NCBI RefSeq assembly: GCF_024294905.1 | Contig: NZ_JANCOC010000010.1 | Location: 1-64,000, forward strand | Length of the DNA stretch: 64,000 nt | Source of the DNA: Rothia gullae | GTDB lineage: Bacteria; Actinomycetota; Actinomycetes; Actinomycetales; Micrococcaceae | Direction: 5' to 3' | Shown here: piece by piece, positions 48,663 to 58,150 of the stretch | Numbering within the stretch: the stretch's first letter is position 1 | How the letters are laid out: every line of letters starts with the position of its first letter | The notes under the pieces: generated by a model | Told to the model about the DNA's origin: nothing | What the model saw: only the letters and a program-made list of their open reading frames with translations | The model's database searches: none | Program-made: the position numbers and the translations under genes

Positions 48663-48822
48663 GGTAGCTCCTTCGCTGAGGTTCGGGGTGAACTGGGTTG
48701 TATGGTGTGCGATGCTCAGACCTGTTTGAGGGTCCTGTGCGTCCTTTCTACTCATCTTCTAAATTCAGAATATCCCAGAGCCCCGCATCGTGTGCTGCCC
48801 GTCGTCATTACCCGCCCACTAA

Positions 48823-48892
48823 CCGCGAAAAGCCACATGTGTTTCGAAAAGCAACATGTTTGGTGGCTTTTCGAAACACATGTGGCTTCTGG
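48823..48892 (+). repeat. Palindromic cassette repeat, copy 2
   Basis: Same element as copy 1, beginning TAACCGCGAAAAGCC, with loop ATGTTTG. One nonamer has a C-to-A change (AAAAGCAAC), which breaks one pair. It lies between the 5' ends of two divergent genes, so it is not an obvious terminator here. This argues for a role other than simple termination. Confidence 0.88.
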
Positions 48893-49120
48893 AGACTGCT
48901 AAGAAGTGCCCGCCCGCAGGAATTCAAAGAATATATTCCCTCTCCCCCGCACCTAGTTCGACAATTTTTCGCTTACCCCGGGGTAAATCAAAAAATCTCA
49001 GCTGCCCTAAATCTCCAACATACATTTGAGACACAGGGTCACTGCACGACCACCAACCCATCTGCCCCGGTGCAGGCCCACGCGGGATGGGGCAGATTCT
49101 TCTCATGAGGAGAAAAACTC

Positions 49121-50032
49121 ATGGAGTTTATCAACAAGTACGCACCGATCCTCATCCCCCTGTTCACCGCAATCGCGGGGCTCTTGACGGCCTGGTTCAA
49201 GACCCGGACTGCCCGCGCCGAAGCCAAGAAGGCTGAGGCGAGCGCCAACACCGGGGGTACCACGCAGAAGCTCAGCGTCGGCACCATCAACGGCAATGGC
49301 AACCGCGTGCACAACACCCACCAGCAGGTAGGCAACGGTTCCGCAGCCATTAGCGGCGACGGCAACCACACCACCATCGACAACAGCCAGCACACGCACA
49401 ACCATGCATCCTCCAAGGATGCGCAGGCAAGTGATGACGATGCCTTCGGCAACATCGCACTTGCTGTTGGTGGCGGCCTCCTTATCGCGGGTGCATTCAT
49501 CATCAGCTGGCCCACTATCAGCTGGACCCTCGCAGCCTGCTGGGCTACTTGTCTCGCCCTCGTCTGTTGGCAGGTAAAGCTGCTTAGCACCAAGAGTGTT
49601 AGCTCCTCCGCGCACGCCATTCTGAATGTGCTCTACCCTGCTTCCCTGCTGGCGATTGTTGGTGGCGCTTGGTTCACTCTCCTCGGGGCGGGTAAGTACA
49701 ACATTGCCACCATCTACACCACCATCAGCGGACACTACGAGTCTCACCCTCAGGGTGGCATGGTTGTGCGTTTCATTGAGGCAGTTACTGCGTCATACGG
49801 CGCTGCAGGGTTCACCCTGATTATGCTCAATCTGCTTACTGTGGCCTTCCTGGCTGCGGCTTTGTTCCAGTGTTTCAAGTACTCGGTTAAGGCGCTGAAC
49901 GCACTCTACCGCGGCATTCTCATTCGCCCTTCTGTTCAGGAGGCAAGCATGAGCTTCTTCCTTGCTGTTGTGAGCCTGGTAGCATGCCAGCCTGCACTTG
50001 CTGAGCTGATTGTTTCACAGTTCAACAAGTAG
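49121..50032 (+). CDS. Membrane protein with GNGN-rich segment in cassette B
   Basis: A 303-residue protein of unknown function. An N-terminal helix (about residues 7-26) is followed by a basic Ala-rich stretch. A polar Gly/Asn/His segment (about 45-95) comes next, with INGNGNRVHN, GNGSAAISGDGNHTT and SQHTHNHASS. Four to five membrane helices follow (about 110-128, 130-150, 165-187, 225-250, 275-292). The GNGN/GDGN pattern looks like short beta-solenoid or ligand-binding repeats seen in some defence-associated membrane proteins, but I cannot assign a family. AGGAG precedes ATG 49121. It is alone between repeat copies 2 and 3. Confidence 0.78.
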   Translation: MEFINKYAPILIPLFTAIAGLLTAWFKTRTARAEAKKAEASANTGGTTQKLSVGTINGNGNRVHNTHQQVGNGSAAISGDGNHTTIDNSQHTHNHASSKDAQASDDDAFGNIALAVGGGLLIAGAFIISWPTISWTLAACWATCLALVCWQVKLLSTKSVSSSAHAILNVLYPASLLAIVGGAWFTLLGAGKYNIATIYTTISGHYESHPQGGMVVRFIEAVTASYGAAGFTLIMLNLLTVAFLAAALFQCFKYSVKALNALYRGILIRPSVQEASMSFFLAVVSLVACQPALAELIVSQFNK

Positions 50033-50086
50033 CATCCGGTAGGTAAGGTACCGAGCCGTATTCACTCAACTTATCCACATCCCTCT

Positions 50087-50159
50087 CGCTGAGAAGCCAC
50101 ATGTGTTTCGAAAAGCCACCAAAAACGTGGCTTTTCGAAACACATGTGGCTTTTCGGCG
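50087..50159 (-). repeat. Palindromic cassette repeat, copy 3 (inverted orientation)
   Basis: The same palindrome, with loop CAAAAAC. This loop and the flanking CGCTGAG on the left are the reverse complement of the loop and right flank of copies 1 and 4, so this copy is inverted. Its imperfect pair is G-T on the plus strand. It follows the plus-strand membrane gene by 54 bases. Thus copies 1, 3 and 4 are all oriented alike relative to the gene that ends next to them. Confidence 0.88.
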
Positions 50160-50214
50160 TAATAGCTAAACGTAACACTTGAACATAAATACTCTCATTT
50201 GATGCAATTAAAGC

Positions 50215-51138
50215 ATGATTACTAGAGAAGAACTATCAACGATGATACGCACCCGCACCGAACTCATCACCTCAGCTACCCACACGCGAATCACCCTAAG
50301 CCACGCTCTCAACCGCGGCGAACTCACCCGCGTCTCAAAAGGGCACCTTCTCCCCACCCAAACCTGGAACAACCTACACCCCAACGACCAGCACTACGTG
50401 TGCATCCTCGCTCACCTCAACGAATACCCCGCCAACATCCTCGCCGCACAAAGCGCAGCCATCGCCTGGGGTGTCTCCTCCCTCAGCCCACCACGTCACG
50501 TTCAAGTACGAGGAGCCGGAGGCGGCCGCCGAGAAAACATCCAGCGCATCCAAGACACCCTCACCGCGGACAGCCCCATCGTGTACACGCCCGAGGGGAT
50601 CCCCACCGTCACACCGCTAACAGCTATCACCACCTGCGTGAAAACCCTACCCTTTCGCGACGGGCTCATACTGGCCGAAAGTGCCCTTCAGCGCTTCGCT
50701 CCGGAACCGGATATGCTCACTTACGAAGAGCTCAAGAAAGAACTCTCATCTGCATCTGGCCGCGGGTGCCGAACCGCCCGCCTCGTCGGACATGAGCTCA
50801 GCCCACACTCAGAATCCGTTGCTGAAACCTGCATGCGGTTACTTCTCGATGACCAGGGAATCCGATACAAGCAGCAAGAAACCATCATCTGCGAAGGTCA
50901 TGCCTATCGAGTGGACTTTCTGCTACACGCCACTAGCCTCCACGGCAGGCCCGTCATTCTGGAGGTAGACGGCAACGTCAAATACAACGCTAAAGAGGAC
51001 CTGGTTCGGGAGAAAACCCGACAGGATCGGCTACTCCACGCCGGGTATGCCGTCGTCCGTGTTTCTGCCAAGGATGCTATTTACCGTCCGAGGCGGGCCT
51101 TGCAGGTGCTGCGTACTGCTGGGGTACCCCAAATTTAA
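50215..51138 (+). CDS. AbiEi-like/DUF559 putative nuclease in cassette C
   Basis: A 307-residue protein of a type common in actinobacteria. The N-terminal part (about residues 8-100) resembles the winged-helix AbiEi antitoxin domain: TLSHALNRGELTRVSKG-type text (ITLSHALNRGELTRVSKG), then AAQSAAIAWGV. The C-terminal part (about 195-300) is a DUF559/Vsr-like PD-(D/E)XK fold. It has SESVAETCMRLLLDDQG, the catalytic-type Asp in YRVDFLL, Glu-Val-Asp in VILEVDG, then KTRQDRLLHAGYAVVRVS. It may cut DNA or act in a toxin or defence context, but no partner toxin is adjacent. Its TAA stop abuts repeat copy 4. ATG 50215 lacks a strong ribosome site; codon use is AT-richer near the start. Confidence 0.85.
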   Translation: MITREELSTMIRTRTELITSATHTRITLSHALNRGELTRVSKGHLLPTQTWNNLHPNDQHYVCILAHLNEYPANILAAQSAAIAWGVSSLSPPRHVQVRGAGGGRRENIQRIQDTLTADSPIVYTPEGIPTVTPLTAITTCVKTLPFRDGLILAESALQRFAPEPDMLTYEELKKELSSASGRGCRTARLVGHELSPHSESVAETCMRLLLDDQGIRYKQQETIICEGHAYRVDFLLHATSLHGRPVILEVDGNVKYNAKEDLVREKTRQDRLLHAGYAVVRVSAKDAIYRPRRALQVLRTAGVPQI

Positions 51139-51212
51139 CCGCGAAAAGCCACATGTGTTTCGAAAAGCCACGTCTTTGGTGGCTTCTCGAAACACATGTG
51201 GCTTCTCGGCGG
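51139..51212 (+). repeat. Palindromic cassette repeat, copy 4
   Basis: Identical to copy 1 over almost its whole length, including the GTCTTTG loop, and starting at the first base after the upstream stop codon. It lies 12 bases from the ftsY stop, between convergent genes. The imperfect pair is again U-G on the minus strand, so it may be used as the ftsY terminator. Confidence 0.9.
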
Positions 51213-51224
51213 AGTATGAGGATG

Positions 51225-52346
51225 TTAGTCCAGCAGCGCGTCCACGAATGCTTCCGGGTCGAACGGCGCCAGGTCGTCCGGGCCTTCACCCAGGCCGATG
51301 AGCTTGACGGGAACGCCGAGCTCCTCCTGAATAGCGACCACGATGCCGCCCTTTGCGGTGCCGTCGAGCTTGGTCAGCACGATACCGGTGACGTCCACGA
51401 TATCGCCGAAGACCTTCGCCTGAACCATACCGTTCTGGCCGGTGGTCGCGTCAATGACGAGCAGAACCTCGGTGACCGGCGCTTCCTTCTCGATAACACG
51501 CTTGATCTTGCCAAGCTGATCCATCAGACCGGACTTGTTCTGCAGGCGGCCCGCGGTGTCCACGAGCACGGTGTCAACGCCCTGCTCCTTGCCAGCCTTC
51601 ACGGCATCAAACGCGACGGATGCGGGGTCGGCGCCTTCCTTCTCAGAACGCACGGTCTTCACACCCACGCGGTCACCCCAGGTGGTCAGCTGCTCAGACG
51701 CGGCCGCACGGAACGTATCCGCGGCACCCAGGAGCAGGGTCTGACCGTCAGCGACCATCACGCGGGCAATCTTGCCGACCGTGGTGGTCTTACCGACGCC
51801 GTTCACGCCAACGACCAGCACCACGCCGGGGTTGCCGTCGCTGCCAGCGGTCTTCAGTTCGCGGTCCATATCGGGGCGAACAATCTTCACAAGCTCTTCG
51901 CGGAGCATCTTCTTCACGGCGGCGGGGTTGCTCGTACCCTCAACGCGCACGCGCTGCTGCAGCGCCTCCACCAGGCGGGTGGTCGGCTCGGAGCCGAGGT
52001 CGGCGAGCAGCAGGGTTTCCTCAACTTCGTCCCATACGTCCTGGTCGATGCGGTCGCGGGAGAGCAGAGCCAGCAGGCCCTTGCCAAGCATATTGTTGGA
52101 GCGTGCCAGGCGGGCGCGCAGGCGCACCAGGCGACCCGCGGACGGGTCGGGCATATCAAGTTCAATAGCGCGAGGTGCCGAGCTTTCGGGTTCTTCCGCC
52201 GATCCGCCGGAGGCTTCTGCCGCCTCCTGACGCAAAGACTGCAGGTTCGCGGTCTTCTTGGGTCGGCGCAGAACGGCGAAAAGTACACCGGCGATAACCA
52301 GTACACCCAGCACGATTGCGCAGATTATCATCATCGTTTCATTCAC
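51225..52346 (-). CDS. ftsY: Signal recognition particle receptor FtsY
   Basis: FtsY is the membrane receptor for SRP-ribosome complexes. The 373-residue protein has an N-terminal membrane helix (about residues 5-26), as is typical for actinobacterial FtsY. A short charged A region and the NG GTPase domain follow. G1 is GVNGVGKTTTVGKIAR (about residue 178), then DTAGRLQNK (G3), the TKLDGTAKGG motif (G4) and the closing FIGLGEGPDDLAPF-type text (LIGLGEGPDDLAPFDPEAFV). ATG at 52346. In many actinobacteria smc lies immediately upstream; here an MFS gene diverges instead. Confidence 0.97.
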   Translation of the reverse strand: MNETMMIICAIVLGVLVIAGVLFAVLRRPKKTANLQSLRQEAAEASGGSAEEPESSAPRAIELDMPDPSAGRLVRLRARLARSNNMLGKGLLALLSRDRIDQDVWDEVEETLLLADLGSEPTTRLVEALQQRVRVEGTSNPAAVKKMLREELVKIVRPDMDRELKTAGSDGNPGVVLVVGVNGVGKTTTVGKIARVMVADGQTLLLGAADTFRAAASEQLTTWGDRVGVKTVRSEKEGADPASVAFDAVKAGKEQGVDTVLVDTAGRLQNKSGLMDQLGKIKRVIEKEAPVTEVLLVIDATTGQNGMVQAKVFGDIVDVTGIVLTKLDGTAKGGIVVAIQEELGVPVKLIGLGEGPDDLAPFDPEAFVDALLD

Positions 52347-52514
52347 ACTACTAGCTTACCGGTTTGGGCGGTTTGGCTAGTCAAGGTTACGCGCATGCCC
52401 GGCTGTCGGCGGAGTAGACTGGAGACTGTTAAGTTTTTTAGCCGAGCACATGGTTGGTGGTTACGGGTGGAGCCTGTAACTGCCGCACGGCACCGCACGA
52501 TTTCGAGGATGAGC

Positions 52515-53912
52515 ATGAGGAACCCTGCCACAACACCGCCTGTTTTTGACCCGCACACGATTGATCCGAACCGTGTGCCGACCGGTTTGAAGGTGCTGAT
52601 TGCTGCGTCGTTCATGATTGCGGTGGGTTTTGGTTTGGTGGCACCGGTGCTACCGAACTATGCGCAGAATTTTAATGCGACGGTCACGATGGCGACGATG
52701 GTGGTTTCTGCGTTGGCGATTACGCGCCTGATTTTTGCACCGTCGGCGGGTCAGCTGATTACCCGGTGGGGTGAGCGTCCGGTGTACACGATTGGCATGC
52801 TGATCGTGTCGGCGACGTCGTTTATGATTGCGTTCGCTTGGGATTATTGGGTGCTGTTGGGTTCGCGCGCGGTTGCGGGTATCGGTTCGGTCATGTTCAC
52901 GGTCTCTGCGATGGGTCTGCTGGTGCGTTTGTCCCCGGCGCATATGCGTGGCCGTATTTCAGGCTACTATGCGACGGCGTTCCTGTTGGGTAATCTACTG
53001 GGCCCGGTGATTGCGAGCGCGCTGGCACCGTTTGGTATGCGTGCGACGTTCATTATGTATGGTTTTTCGTTGCTGACGGCGGGCCTGATTGTGTGGTTTT
53101 TGATGCCGTCGCAGGCGGCGCTGGAGGCGGAGCGTGACGCGATTATGGAGGCGGCGCTGCTGGCTGAGGGTAAGGGTACCGGAGTGTTGCCGTCAGCGGC
53201 GCCCTCCCCCGCTGGTGCATCCGGTAAGGGCGCTAAGCCTGAGTCTTCTTCGGGTAAGAGTGACCTGCCTGCGATGACGGTTCGTGACGCGTTGAAGTTC
53301 TCGAATTACCGTTCTGCTTTGGTTTCGAACTGGGCGATTGGCTGGTCGGTGTTTGGTGTGCAGTCGTCGATTATTCCGTTGGCGGCGGCGTATTTGGCGA
53401 CTGGTGGCGATATGTCGAATTCGGTGGCGGCTACCCTGTTAGCGTCTTTGGCGATGGCGACAAACTCGTTTGGTAATGCGTTGACGCAGACGTTCTCGGG
53501 TCGTTTTTCGGATCGTTTTGGTCGCCGTGTGATGGCGTTTTCGGGTCTGCTGTTGGCGGGTTCTGCGGTGACGTTTATGGGTTTCGCGCCGGTGGCGTGG
53601 GTGTTTGTATCGTTGACGGCGTGTCTGGGTATTGGTGCGGCGTTTATGGGTCCGTCGATTCAGGCTGCGGTGTCTGATGTGATTGGTACTCGCCGTAGTG
53701 GTGGCCAGGTGTTGGCTGTGTATCAGATGTGTAGTGATTTTGGTATGATTTTGGGTCCGCTGGTGGCTGGTTTGATTGCAGATACGTGGGGTTTTGTTCC
53801 GGCGTTCATTGTCAGTGGTTTGTTGTTGGTGGCGGCAGCGTTTACGTGGGCGCCGTTCCGTAAGGCGCGCTGGCCGAAGGATATTGCGGACGCGGACTAT
53901 ACGGGCCGCTAA
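52515..53912 (+). CDS. Major facilitator superfamily (MFS) transporter
   Basis: A 465-residue, 12-helix MFS protein, most like drug-efflux members. The loop 2-3 motif is TRWGERPVYTIGM, the family motif C region is SGYYATAFLLGNLLGPVIAS, and the second-half repeat is FSDRFGRRVMAFSG. A cytoplasmic central loop of about 70 residues (about 215-275) is Ala/Glu/Ser-rich. I use ATG 52515, with GAGG six bases upstream; ATG 52509 is a close alternative. The substrate is unknown. A strong terminator follows. Confidence 0.9.
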   Translation: MRNPATTPPVFDPHTIDPNRVPTGLKVLIAASFMIAVGFGLVAPVLPNYAQNFNATVTMATMVVSALAITRLIFAPSAGQLITRWGERPVYTIGMLIVSATSFMIAFAWDYWVLLGSRAVAGIGSVMFTVSAMGLLVRLSPAHMRGRISGYYATAFLLGNLLGPVIASALAPFGMRATFIMYGFSLLTAGLIVWFLMPSQAALEAERDAIMEAALLAEGKGTGVLPSAAPSPAGASGKGAKPESSSGKSDLPAMTVRDALKFSNYRSALVSNWAIGWSVFGVQSSIIPLAAAYLATGGDMSNSVAATLLASLAMATNSFGNALTQTFSGRFSDRFGRRVMAFSGLLLAGSAVTFMGFAPVAWVFVSLTACLGIGAAFMGPSIQAAVSDVIGTRRSGGQVLAVYQMCSDFGMILGPLVAGLIADTWGFVPAFIVSGLLLVAAAFTWAPFRKARWPKDIADADYTGR

Positions 53913-53930
53913 AGCTCCCTCTAACGTGGA

Positions 53931-53979
53931 AAGCCGGTGCCCGGTTCCTGCTATTGGCAGGACCGGGCACCGGCTTTTT
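53931..53979. terminator. Bidirectional terminator after the MFS gene
   Basis: AAGCCGGTGCCCGGT (53931-53945) pairs with ACCGGGCACCGGCTT (53962-53976), with an inner CCTGC/GCAGG stem, followed by TTTTTA. It serves the MFS gene and possibly the convergent mannosyltransferase gene. Confidence 0.88.
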
Positions 53980-53991
53980 ACCATTTGATAT

Positions 53992-55425
53992 TTAGGGAAC
54001 GAGCACAATATGCCTAGTAATGAGCATATTACCCCACAGCACAATCACCCATCCTGCAGACATAAGAATGCTCAAAACCACCAGGGCTGGGCGGTACCAT
54101 CGGCTCTTCGGCAGATAGGAAGCAACCAATAGAGAGAGCGGGAACAGCGGCAGCAGAATACGCACGGTGGATGAGATCGGGAGCCAGAAGACGAAGAGGT
54201 ACCCGGCGTAGCTAGCCGTCCACAACCACATCGCCGGGTGGATGAGAGTTCGGCTCAACTTATTGGAAATCCACCAGTAGAAACCCACTATCAACGCGGC
54301 AAAGAGTAGCGCAAGAACAACCTTAGGGACCGCACCCGAGAGATCTCGATAGATATGGTTTACCCATTGAATGAAGTATTGGTGTCCATCACTAGGCTTA
54401 CGGTTACTCCATCCCAGCTCCGTTGCGAGATACGCATCGTGACGTCCCGTATAAAGAGCTGCATACAAAGGATGCGCAAATGCGAAAGAGCATACCAGCA
54501 AGGCACCAAGGAGCTGACCGAAGCGCCCACGGAATGCTGCCCAGGCATCGGATAGCGCAGAGTGCGATGCATCCTCGATACGACGGCGACGGTAGTCGTT
54601 CACCGTACACCACAGCCACCACAGACCCACGAACGCACCCAGCGGTACACCAACCGGGCGGGACAGCGCCGCTAGAAGCGCCACAGGCAGAAGCAATACA
54701 TACCGACCCCGGAGTACACACCATACGCTCAAAGCAAGTAGCAGAGTCGAAAGAGCCTCCGCATAACCGGTTACAAAGATTGGGCTAGCCGGGCTCAACG
54801 CGTACACAGCCAAACCCCACAATGCGAGCCGGCTGCGAGATTCATCCCCCACCAACGCACGAGTATCAAAAACACCGCGAGCATGCCAGTTCAGCGAGCC
54901 AATGAAGAGACGATAAAGCACCACAGCCAGCACAAACCCAGCAAAAAGGCTCACAACCAAGGAAGCGATAGGGAACCTAATGCCGAATATGTTTGATATT
55001 CCACCGCCAAGAAGAGGTTGCAGAGGGTAAAAGGCCCAGTTGTTAAAATCGACCGAACCATTGGTACGAATAGGTAGCTCATGCGGATACCAGTTGGCGT
55101 AGATACGACCGTAGAAGGTGGCATCCCAAACATTCAGATAACCCGGGAAATCTATATCTAGGGGTGTTTCAGGCGTAGGATGACGCTTATGCTGGGCATA
55201 AGCTAATGCAAAAAATCCCAAGTGGAAGATACAAGCCACAGCCCATATCAGCAACGCCGCCGCCCACGTACGGCGAGCAGGTAACAACTTTTGTTCAGAA
55301 GAAGCGTCAGCTTCAGAAGATTTATAACCCCGATCCTCAAGAACAGGGACAGGACCAGTCAGAAAACCAGAAAAAAGCTTAGAAAAGACAGCGGACGGAG
55401 CAATTCGTCCAAGATATTTGCTCAT
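53992..55425 (-). CDS. PIG-V-like mannosyltransferase family membrane protein
   Basis: A 477-residue polytopic membrane protein. After a soluble N-terminal stretch of about 50 residues come about 10-12 helices. The first extracytoplasmic loop has NVWDATFYGRIYANWYP and WAFYPLQPLLGG, the WD-x3-Y and FYPL motifs typical of the PIG-V-like GT-C group. These use polyprenyl-phosphate mannose to mannosylate lipids or proteins outside the membrane. The actual acceptor is unknown. ATG at 55425 has no clear ribosome site. The upstream 280 bases are AT-rich and carry its promoter. Confidence 0.83.
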   Translation of the reverse strand: MSKYLGRIAPSAVFSKLFSGFLTGPVPVLEDRGYKSSEADASSEQKLLPARRTWAAALLIWAVACIFHLGFFALAYAQHKRHPTPETPLDIDFPGYLNVWDATFYGRIYANWYPHELPIRTNGSVDFNNWAFYPLQPLLGGGISNIFGIRFPIASLVVSLFAGFVLAVVLYRLFIGSLNWHARGVFDTRALVGDESRSRLALWGLAVYALSPASPIFVTGYAEALSTLLLALSVWCVLRGRYVLLLPVALLAALSRPVGVPLGAFVGLWWLWCTVNDYRRRRIEDASHSALSDAWAAFRGRFGQLLGALLVCSFAFAHPLYAALYTGRHDAYLATELGWSNRKPSDGHQYFIQWVNHIYRDLSGAVPKVVLALLFAALIVGFYWWISNKLSRTLIHPAMWLWTASYAGYLFVFWLPISSTVRILLPLFPLSLLVASYLPKSRWYRPALVVLSILMSAGWVIVLWGNMLITRHIVLVP

Positions 55426-55655
55426 AGTATTCTCAATGTGTCAGTGTGGGTGATAATTGGCATCTCAATCATTTCAGCTCTCCATCAAGACAGACAGCAT
55501 GCACTATACAGCCGGATATACAGTGCATTTTAGTGAAATGTCCCCCATAGAATACCAGCCACTACTCCCCCAGGCACGTATAACAAACTCTCCACATGTA
55601 ATCTACCCATAGATTTACATCACAGGGCACCTGGTGGCTTGTTAAAAGACCGCAG

Positions 55656-55691
55656 AAAAGCCGGTGCCTGCGAGGGAGCAGACACCGGCTT
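55656..55691. terminator. Terminator after trpC
   Basis: AAAAGCCGGTGCCTGC (55656-55671) pairs with the complementary segment ending at 55691, with minor bulges. It lies 19 bases past the trpC stop on the minus strand. It resembles the 53931 terminator in its stem base. Confidence 0.8.
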
Positions 55692-55709
55692 CACAACCAG
55701 AGAAAACCT

Positions 55710-56525
55710 TTATCGGGTCACAGGCACCTTGGAGAATTCACGCACGGTACCTTCGGGGTCGCCGGAGCGAACCAGTGCTTCACCGATGAGAATCGCATCG
55801 GCACCGGCGCTGGCGTAGGCCCGCACGTCTTCGATGCCGGCGACACCAGACTCAGCAACCTTGATGACAGATTTGGGCAGGTGCGCTGCGAGGGATGCGT
55901 AGTGTTCGTTGTTGACTTCGAGGGTCTTGAGATTACGCACGTTGATGCCGACGATTTTGGCGCCGATGCGCTGGGCGACCTCGATTTCTTCGGGAGTGTG
56001 GGTCTCGACGAGGGCGTTCATGCCAAGCGACTCGGTGAGCTCCAGGAACTCGCGCAGGGTCTGCTCGTCAAGGGCCGCCACAATCAGTAACACCAGGTCA
56101 GCACCGTGTGCGCGTGCCTCCCAAATCTGGTACTCGTCGACGGTGAAGTCCTTGCGCAAGACGGGGATGTTCACAGCGGCGCGCACAGCGTCCAGGTCGG
56201 CGAGAGAGCCGTTGAAGCGGCGCTGTTCGGTGAGTACCGAGATCGCTGCGGCGCCACCTGCCTCGTAGCGTGCGGCGAGCGCGGCGGGGTCGGGGATTTC
56301 GCCGAGCGCACCCTTGGACGGTGAGGAGCGCTTCACCTCAGAGATAATGCGTGCGGTCGTGCCGTTGCCGCCGCCGGGTACCTCACCGCGTAGGGAGGCG
56401 AGTGCGTCGCGGGCAGGTGCAGCTGCGAGGGCGCGCTTCTTCATTTCTTCGAGGGAAACCTGCTGTACGCGGGCGGCGAGGTCTTCGCGGACGCCGACAA
56501 TGATCTCGTCGAGAACGGTGCTCAT
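55710..56525 (-). CDS. trpC: Indole-3-glycerol phosphate synthase (TrpC)
   Basis: TrpC closes the indole ring in tryptophan synthesis. The 271-residue TIM barrel has [10 protein letters not shown] (about residue 65), [12 protein letters not shown] (about 125), [24 protein letters not shown] and [11 protein letters not shown], all catalytic or phosphate-binding segments. I start at ATG 56525, preceded by AAGGAGA; a longer frame upstream overlaps trpE and is not real coding. It follows trpE by 14 bases, so both share a transcript. Other trp genes are not in this window. Confidence 0.96.
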   Translation of the reverse strand: MSTVLDEIIVGVREDLAARVQQVSLEEMKKRALAAAPARDALASLRGEVPGGGNGTTARIISEVKRSSPSKGALGEIPDPAALAARYEAGGAAAISVLTEQRRFNGSLADLDAVRAAVNIPVLRKDFTVDEYQIWEARAHGADLVLLIVAALDEQTLREFLELTESLGMNALVETHTPEEIEVAQRIGAKIVGINVRNLKTLEVNNEHYASLAAHLPKSVIKVAESGVAGIEDVRAYASAGADAILIGEALVRSGDPEGTVREFSKVPVTR

Positions 56526-56539
56526 GGTGTCTCCTTGGG

Positions 56540-58150
56540 TTACTTGGTGGCGTTGACGGCTGCGTCTGCGTCCAGGGGCGCCAGGCCGGAGGCGGTCAGC
56601 ACGGCGCGCAGCGGGGCGGCGGACTTGTTGACGGTTTCGAGGGTTTCGGAGTCCGGGTTGGAGTCCATGACGAGTCCTGCACCTGCCTGTACATAGGCGG
56701 TGCCTTCCTTGAGGACGGCGGTGCGGATGGCGATTGCCATGTCCATGTTGCCGGCGAAGTCGAAGTAGCCGCATACGCCTCCGTAGACGCCGCGGCGGGT
56801 GGGTTCGTATTCGTCGATGAGCTGCATGGCACGCGGCTTGGGCGCGCCGGAGAGGGTGCCCGCCGGGAAGGCGACACGCAGCACGTCGTAGGCGCTGAAC
56901 TGCGGGTCGAGTTCGGCGCTGACGGCGGAGGAAATGTGCATGATGTGGCTGAAACGCTCAATGATCATGAACTGGTCGACGGATACGGTGCCGGGCTTGG
57001 CGATGCGTGAGAGGTCGTTGCGTGCCAGGTCGACGAGCATGAGGTGTTCGGAGCGTTCCTTTTCGTCGGCGAGCAGTTCCTCGGCGAGTGCGAGGTCTTC
57101 TTCGCGGGTTGCACCGCGCGGTCGGGAACCGGCAATGGGGTGGGTGCTGGCGATGCCGTCCTTGAGGGTGACGAGCGCCTCCGGGGAGGAACCAACGACG
57201 TGGAAGGGGATGCCGTTGCTGTCTTCAAAGTTGAAGAGGTACATGTACGGCGAGGGGTTGGACTGGCGCAGTACACGGTACACGTCGAGGGGCTTGGCGT
57301 TGGTTTCGGCTTCGAATCGGCGTGAGAGCACGATCTGGAAGACGTCGCCGTCGATGATGTTCTTCTTGGAGCGGTCGATGGCGTCCTTGAAGCCCTGTTC
57401 GCTCCAGGTGAGGGTGACGTCTTCGCGGACCTTACGGTCAACGTCTGCCACGCCGGAGAGAGTGGAGGTGGTTGCGGCGGCGCCGCGCTGCAGGCGGCGG
57501 AGCATGCTGTGCAGGCGCGCGACGGCATCCTCGTAGGCGCCGTCAACGTTTTCGCTGGTACCGTTGAAGTTGATGGCGTTGGCGACGAGCAGGACGGTGC
57601 CGTCCTTGTTGTCATGGATTGCCATGTCGGAGACCATGTTGAGCGCGAATTCGGGCAGGTTCACGTCGTCGGCGGGCGGGAAGGGCAGGTGCTCCCAGTG
57701 GCGTACGACATCCCAGCCGAGGTAGCCGACCAGGCCGGAGGTGAGCGGCGGCAGGGTCGGGTCGGGTTCGGTGTAGAGCATCTGCAGGGTCTTTGCGATG
57801 GCTTCTACGGGGTCGCCGTCGACGGGTGCGCCGGCGGGGGTGCGGCCCTGCCAGTGGACTGCGCCGTCAACGGTGGTAAGGGTGGAGCGGGAGGATGCGC
57901 CGATGAAGGAGTAGCGGTCCCAGGCTGCGGATTCGCCTTCTGCGGAGATTTTGGCGGATTCGAGCAGGAAGGTGCCGTGGGCTGCTTCGACGGGTTCGCC
58001 CTGGTCGTTTTGGAGTACAAGGGATCGGTAGATGCCGATGGGGGTGAGTGAGTCGGCGAGGATTTTGATGTGTACGGGAATGACGCGGGTGCCGGCTGCG
58101 CGAGCGCGGAATTCTTCGAGGCTGGGGGTGATGGTGCCCAAATCCTGCAT
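56540..58150 (-). CDS. trpE: Anthranilate synthase component I (TrpE)
   Basis: TrpE makes anthranilate from chorismate with ammonia supplied by TrpG (not present here). The 536-residue protein has the feedback-site region with FLLESAKIS (about residue 60), and the catalytic [16 protein letters not shown] (about 335). [30 protein letters not shown] and [10 protein letters not shown] complete the chorismate-binding core. Its length is typical of actinobacterial TrpE. AAGGAG precedes ATG 58150. It follows ribH by 299 bases in the same direction. No attenuator peptide with paired Trp codons was found in that gap. Confidence 0.96.
   Translation of the reverse strand: MQDLGTITPSLEEFRARAAGTRVIPVHIKILADSLTPIGIYRSLVLQNDQGEPVEAAHGTFLLESAKISAEGESAAWDRYSFIGASSRSTLTTVDGAVHWQGRTPAGAPVDGDPVEAIAKTLQMLYTEPDPTLPPLTSGLVGYLGWDVVRHWEHLPFPPADDVNLPEFALNMVSDMAIHDNKDGTVLLVANAINFNGTSENVDGAYEDAVARLHSMLRRLQRGAAATTSTLSGVADVDRKVREDVTLTWSEQGFKDAIDRSKKNIIDGDVFQIVLSRRFEAETNAKPLDVYRVLRQSNPSPYMYLFNFEDSNGIPFHVVGSSPEALVTLKDGIASTHPIAGSRPRGATREEDLALAEELLADEKERSEHLMLVDLARNDLSRIAKPGTVSVDQFMIIERFSHIMHISSAVSAELDPQFSAYDVLRVAFPAGTLSGAPKPRAMQLIDEYEPTRRGVYGGVCGYFDFAGNMDMAIAIRTAVLKEGTAYVQAGAGLVMDSNPDSETLETVNKSAAPLRAVLTASGLAPLDADAAVNATK

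Noticed and set aside
47535..51212. The palindromic repeats as a CRISPR array
   Set aside because: Spacing is about 1 kb with genes between copies, not 30-40-base spacers, and no cas genes are present.
51153..52508. A long N-terminal extension on the MFS protein
   Set aside because: The open frame runs antisense through ftsY and repeat copy 4; the MFS fold begins only after 52515 where a ribosome site exists.
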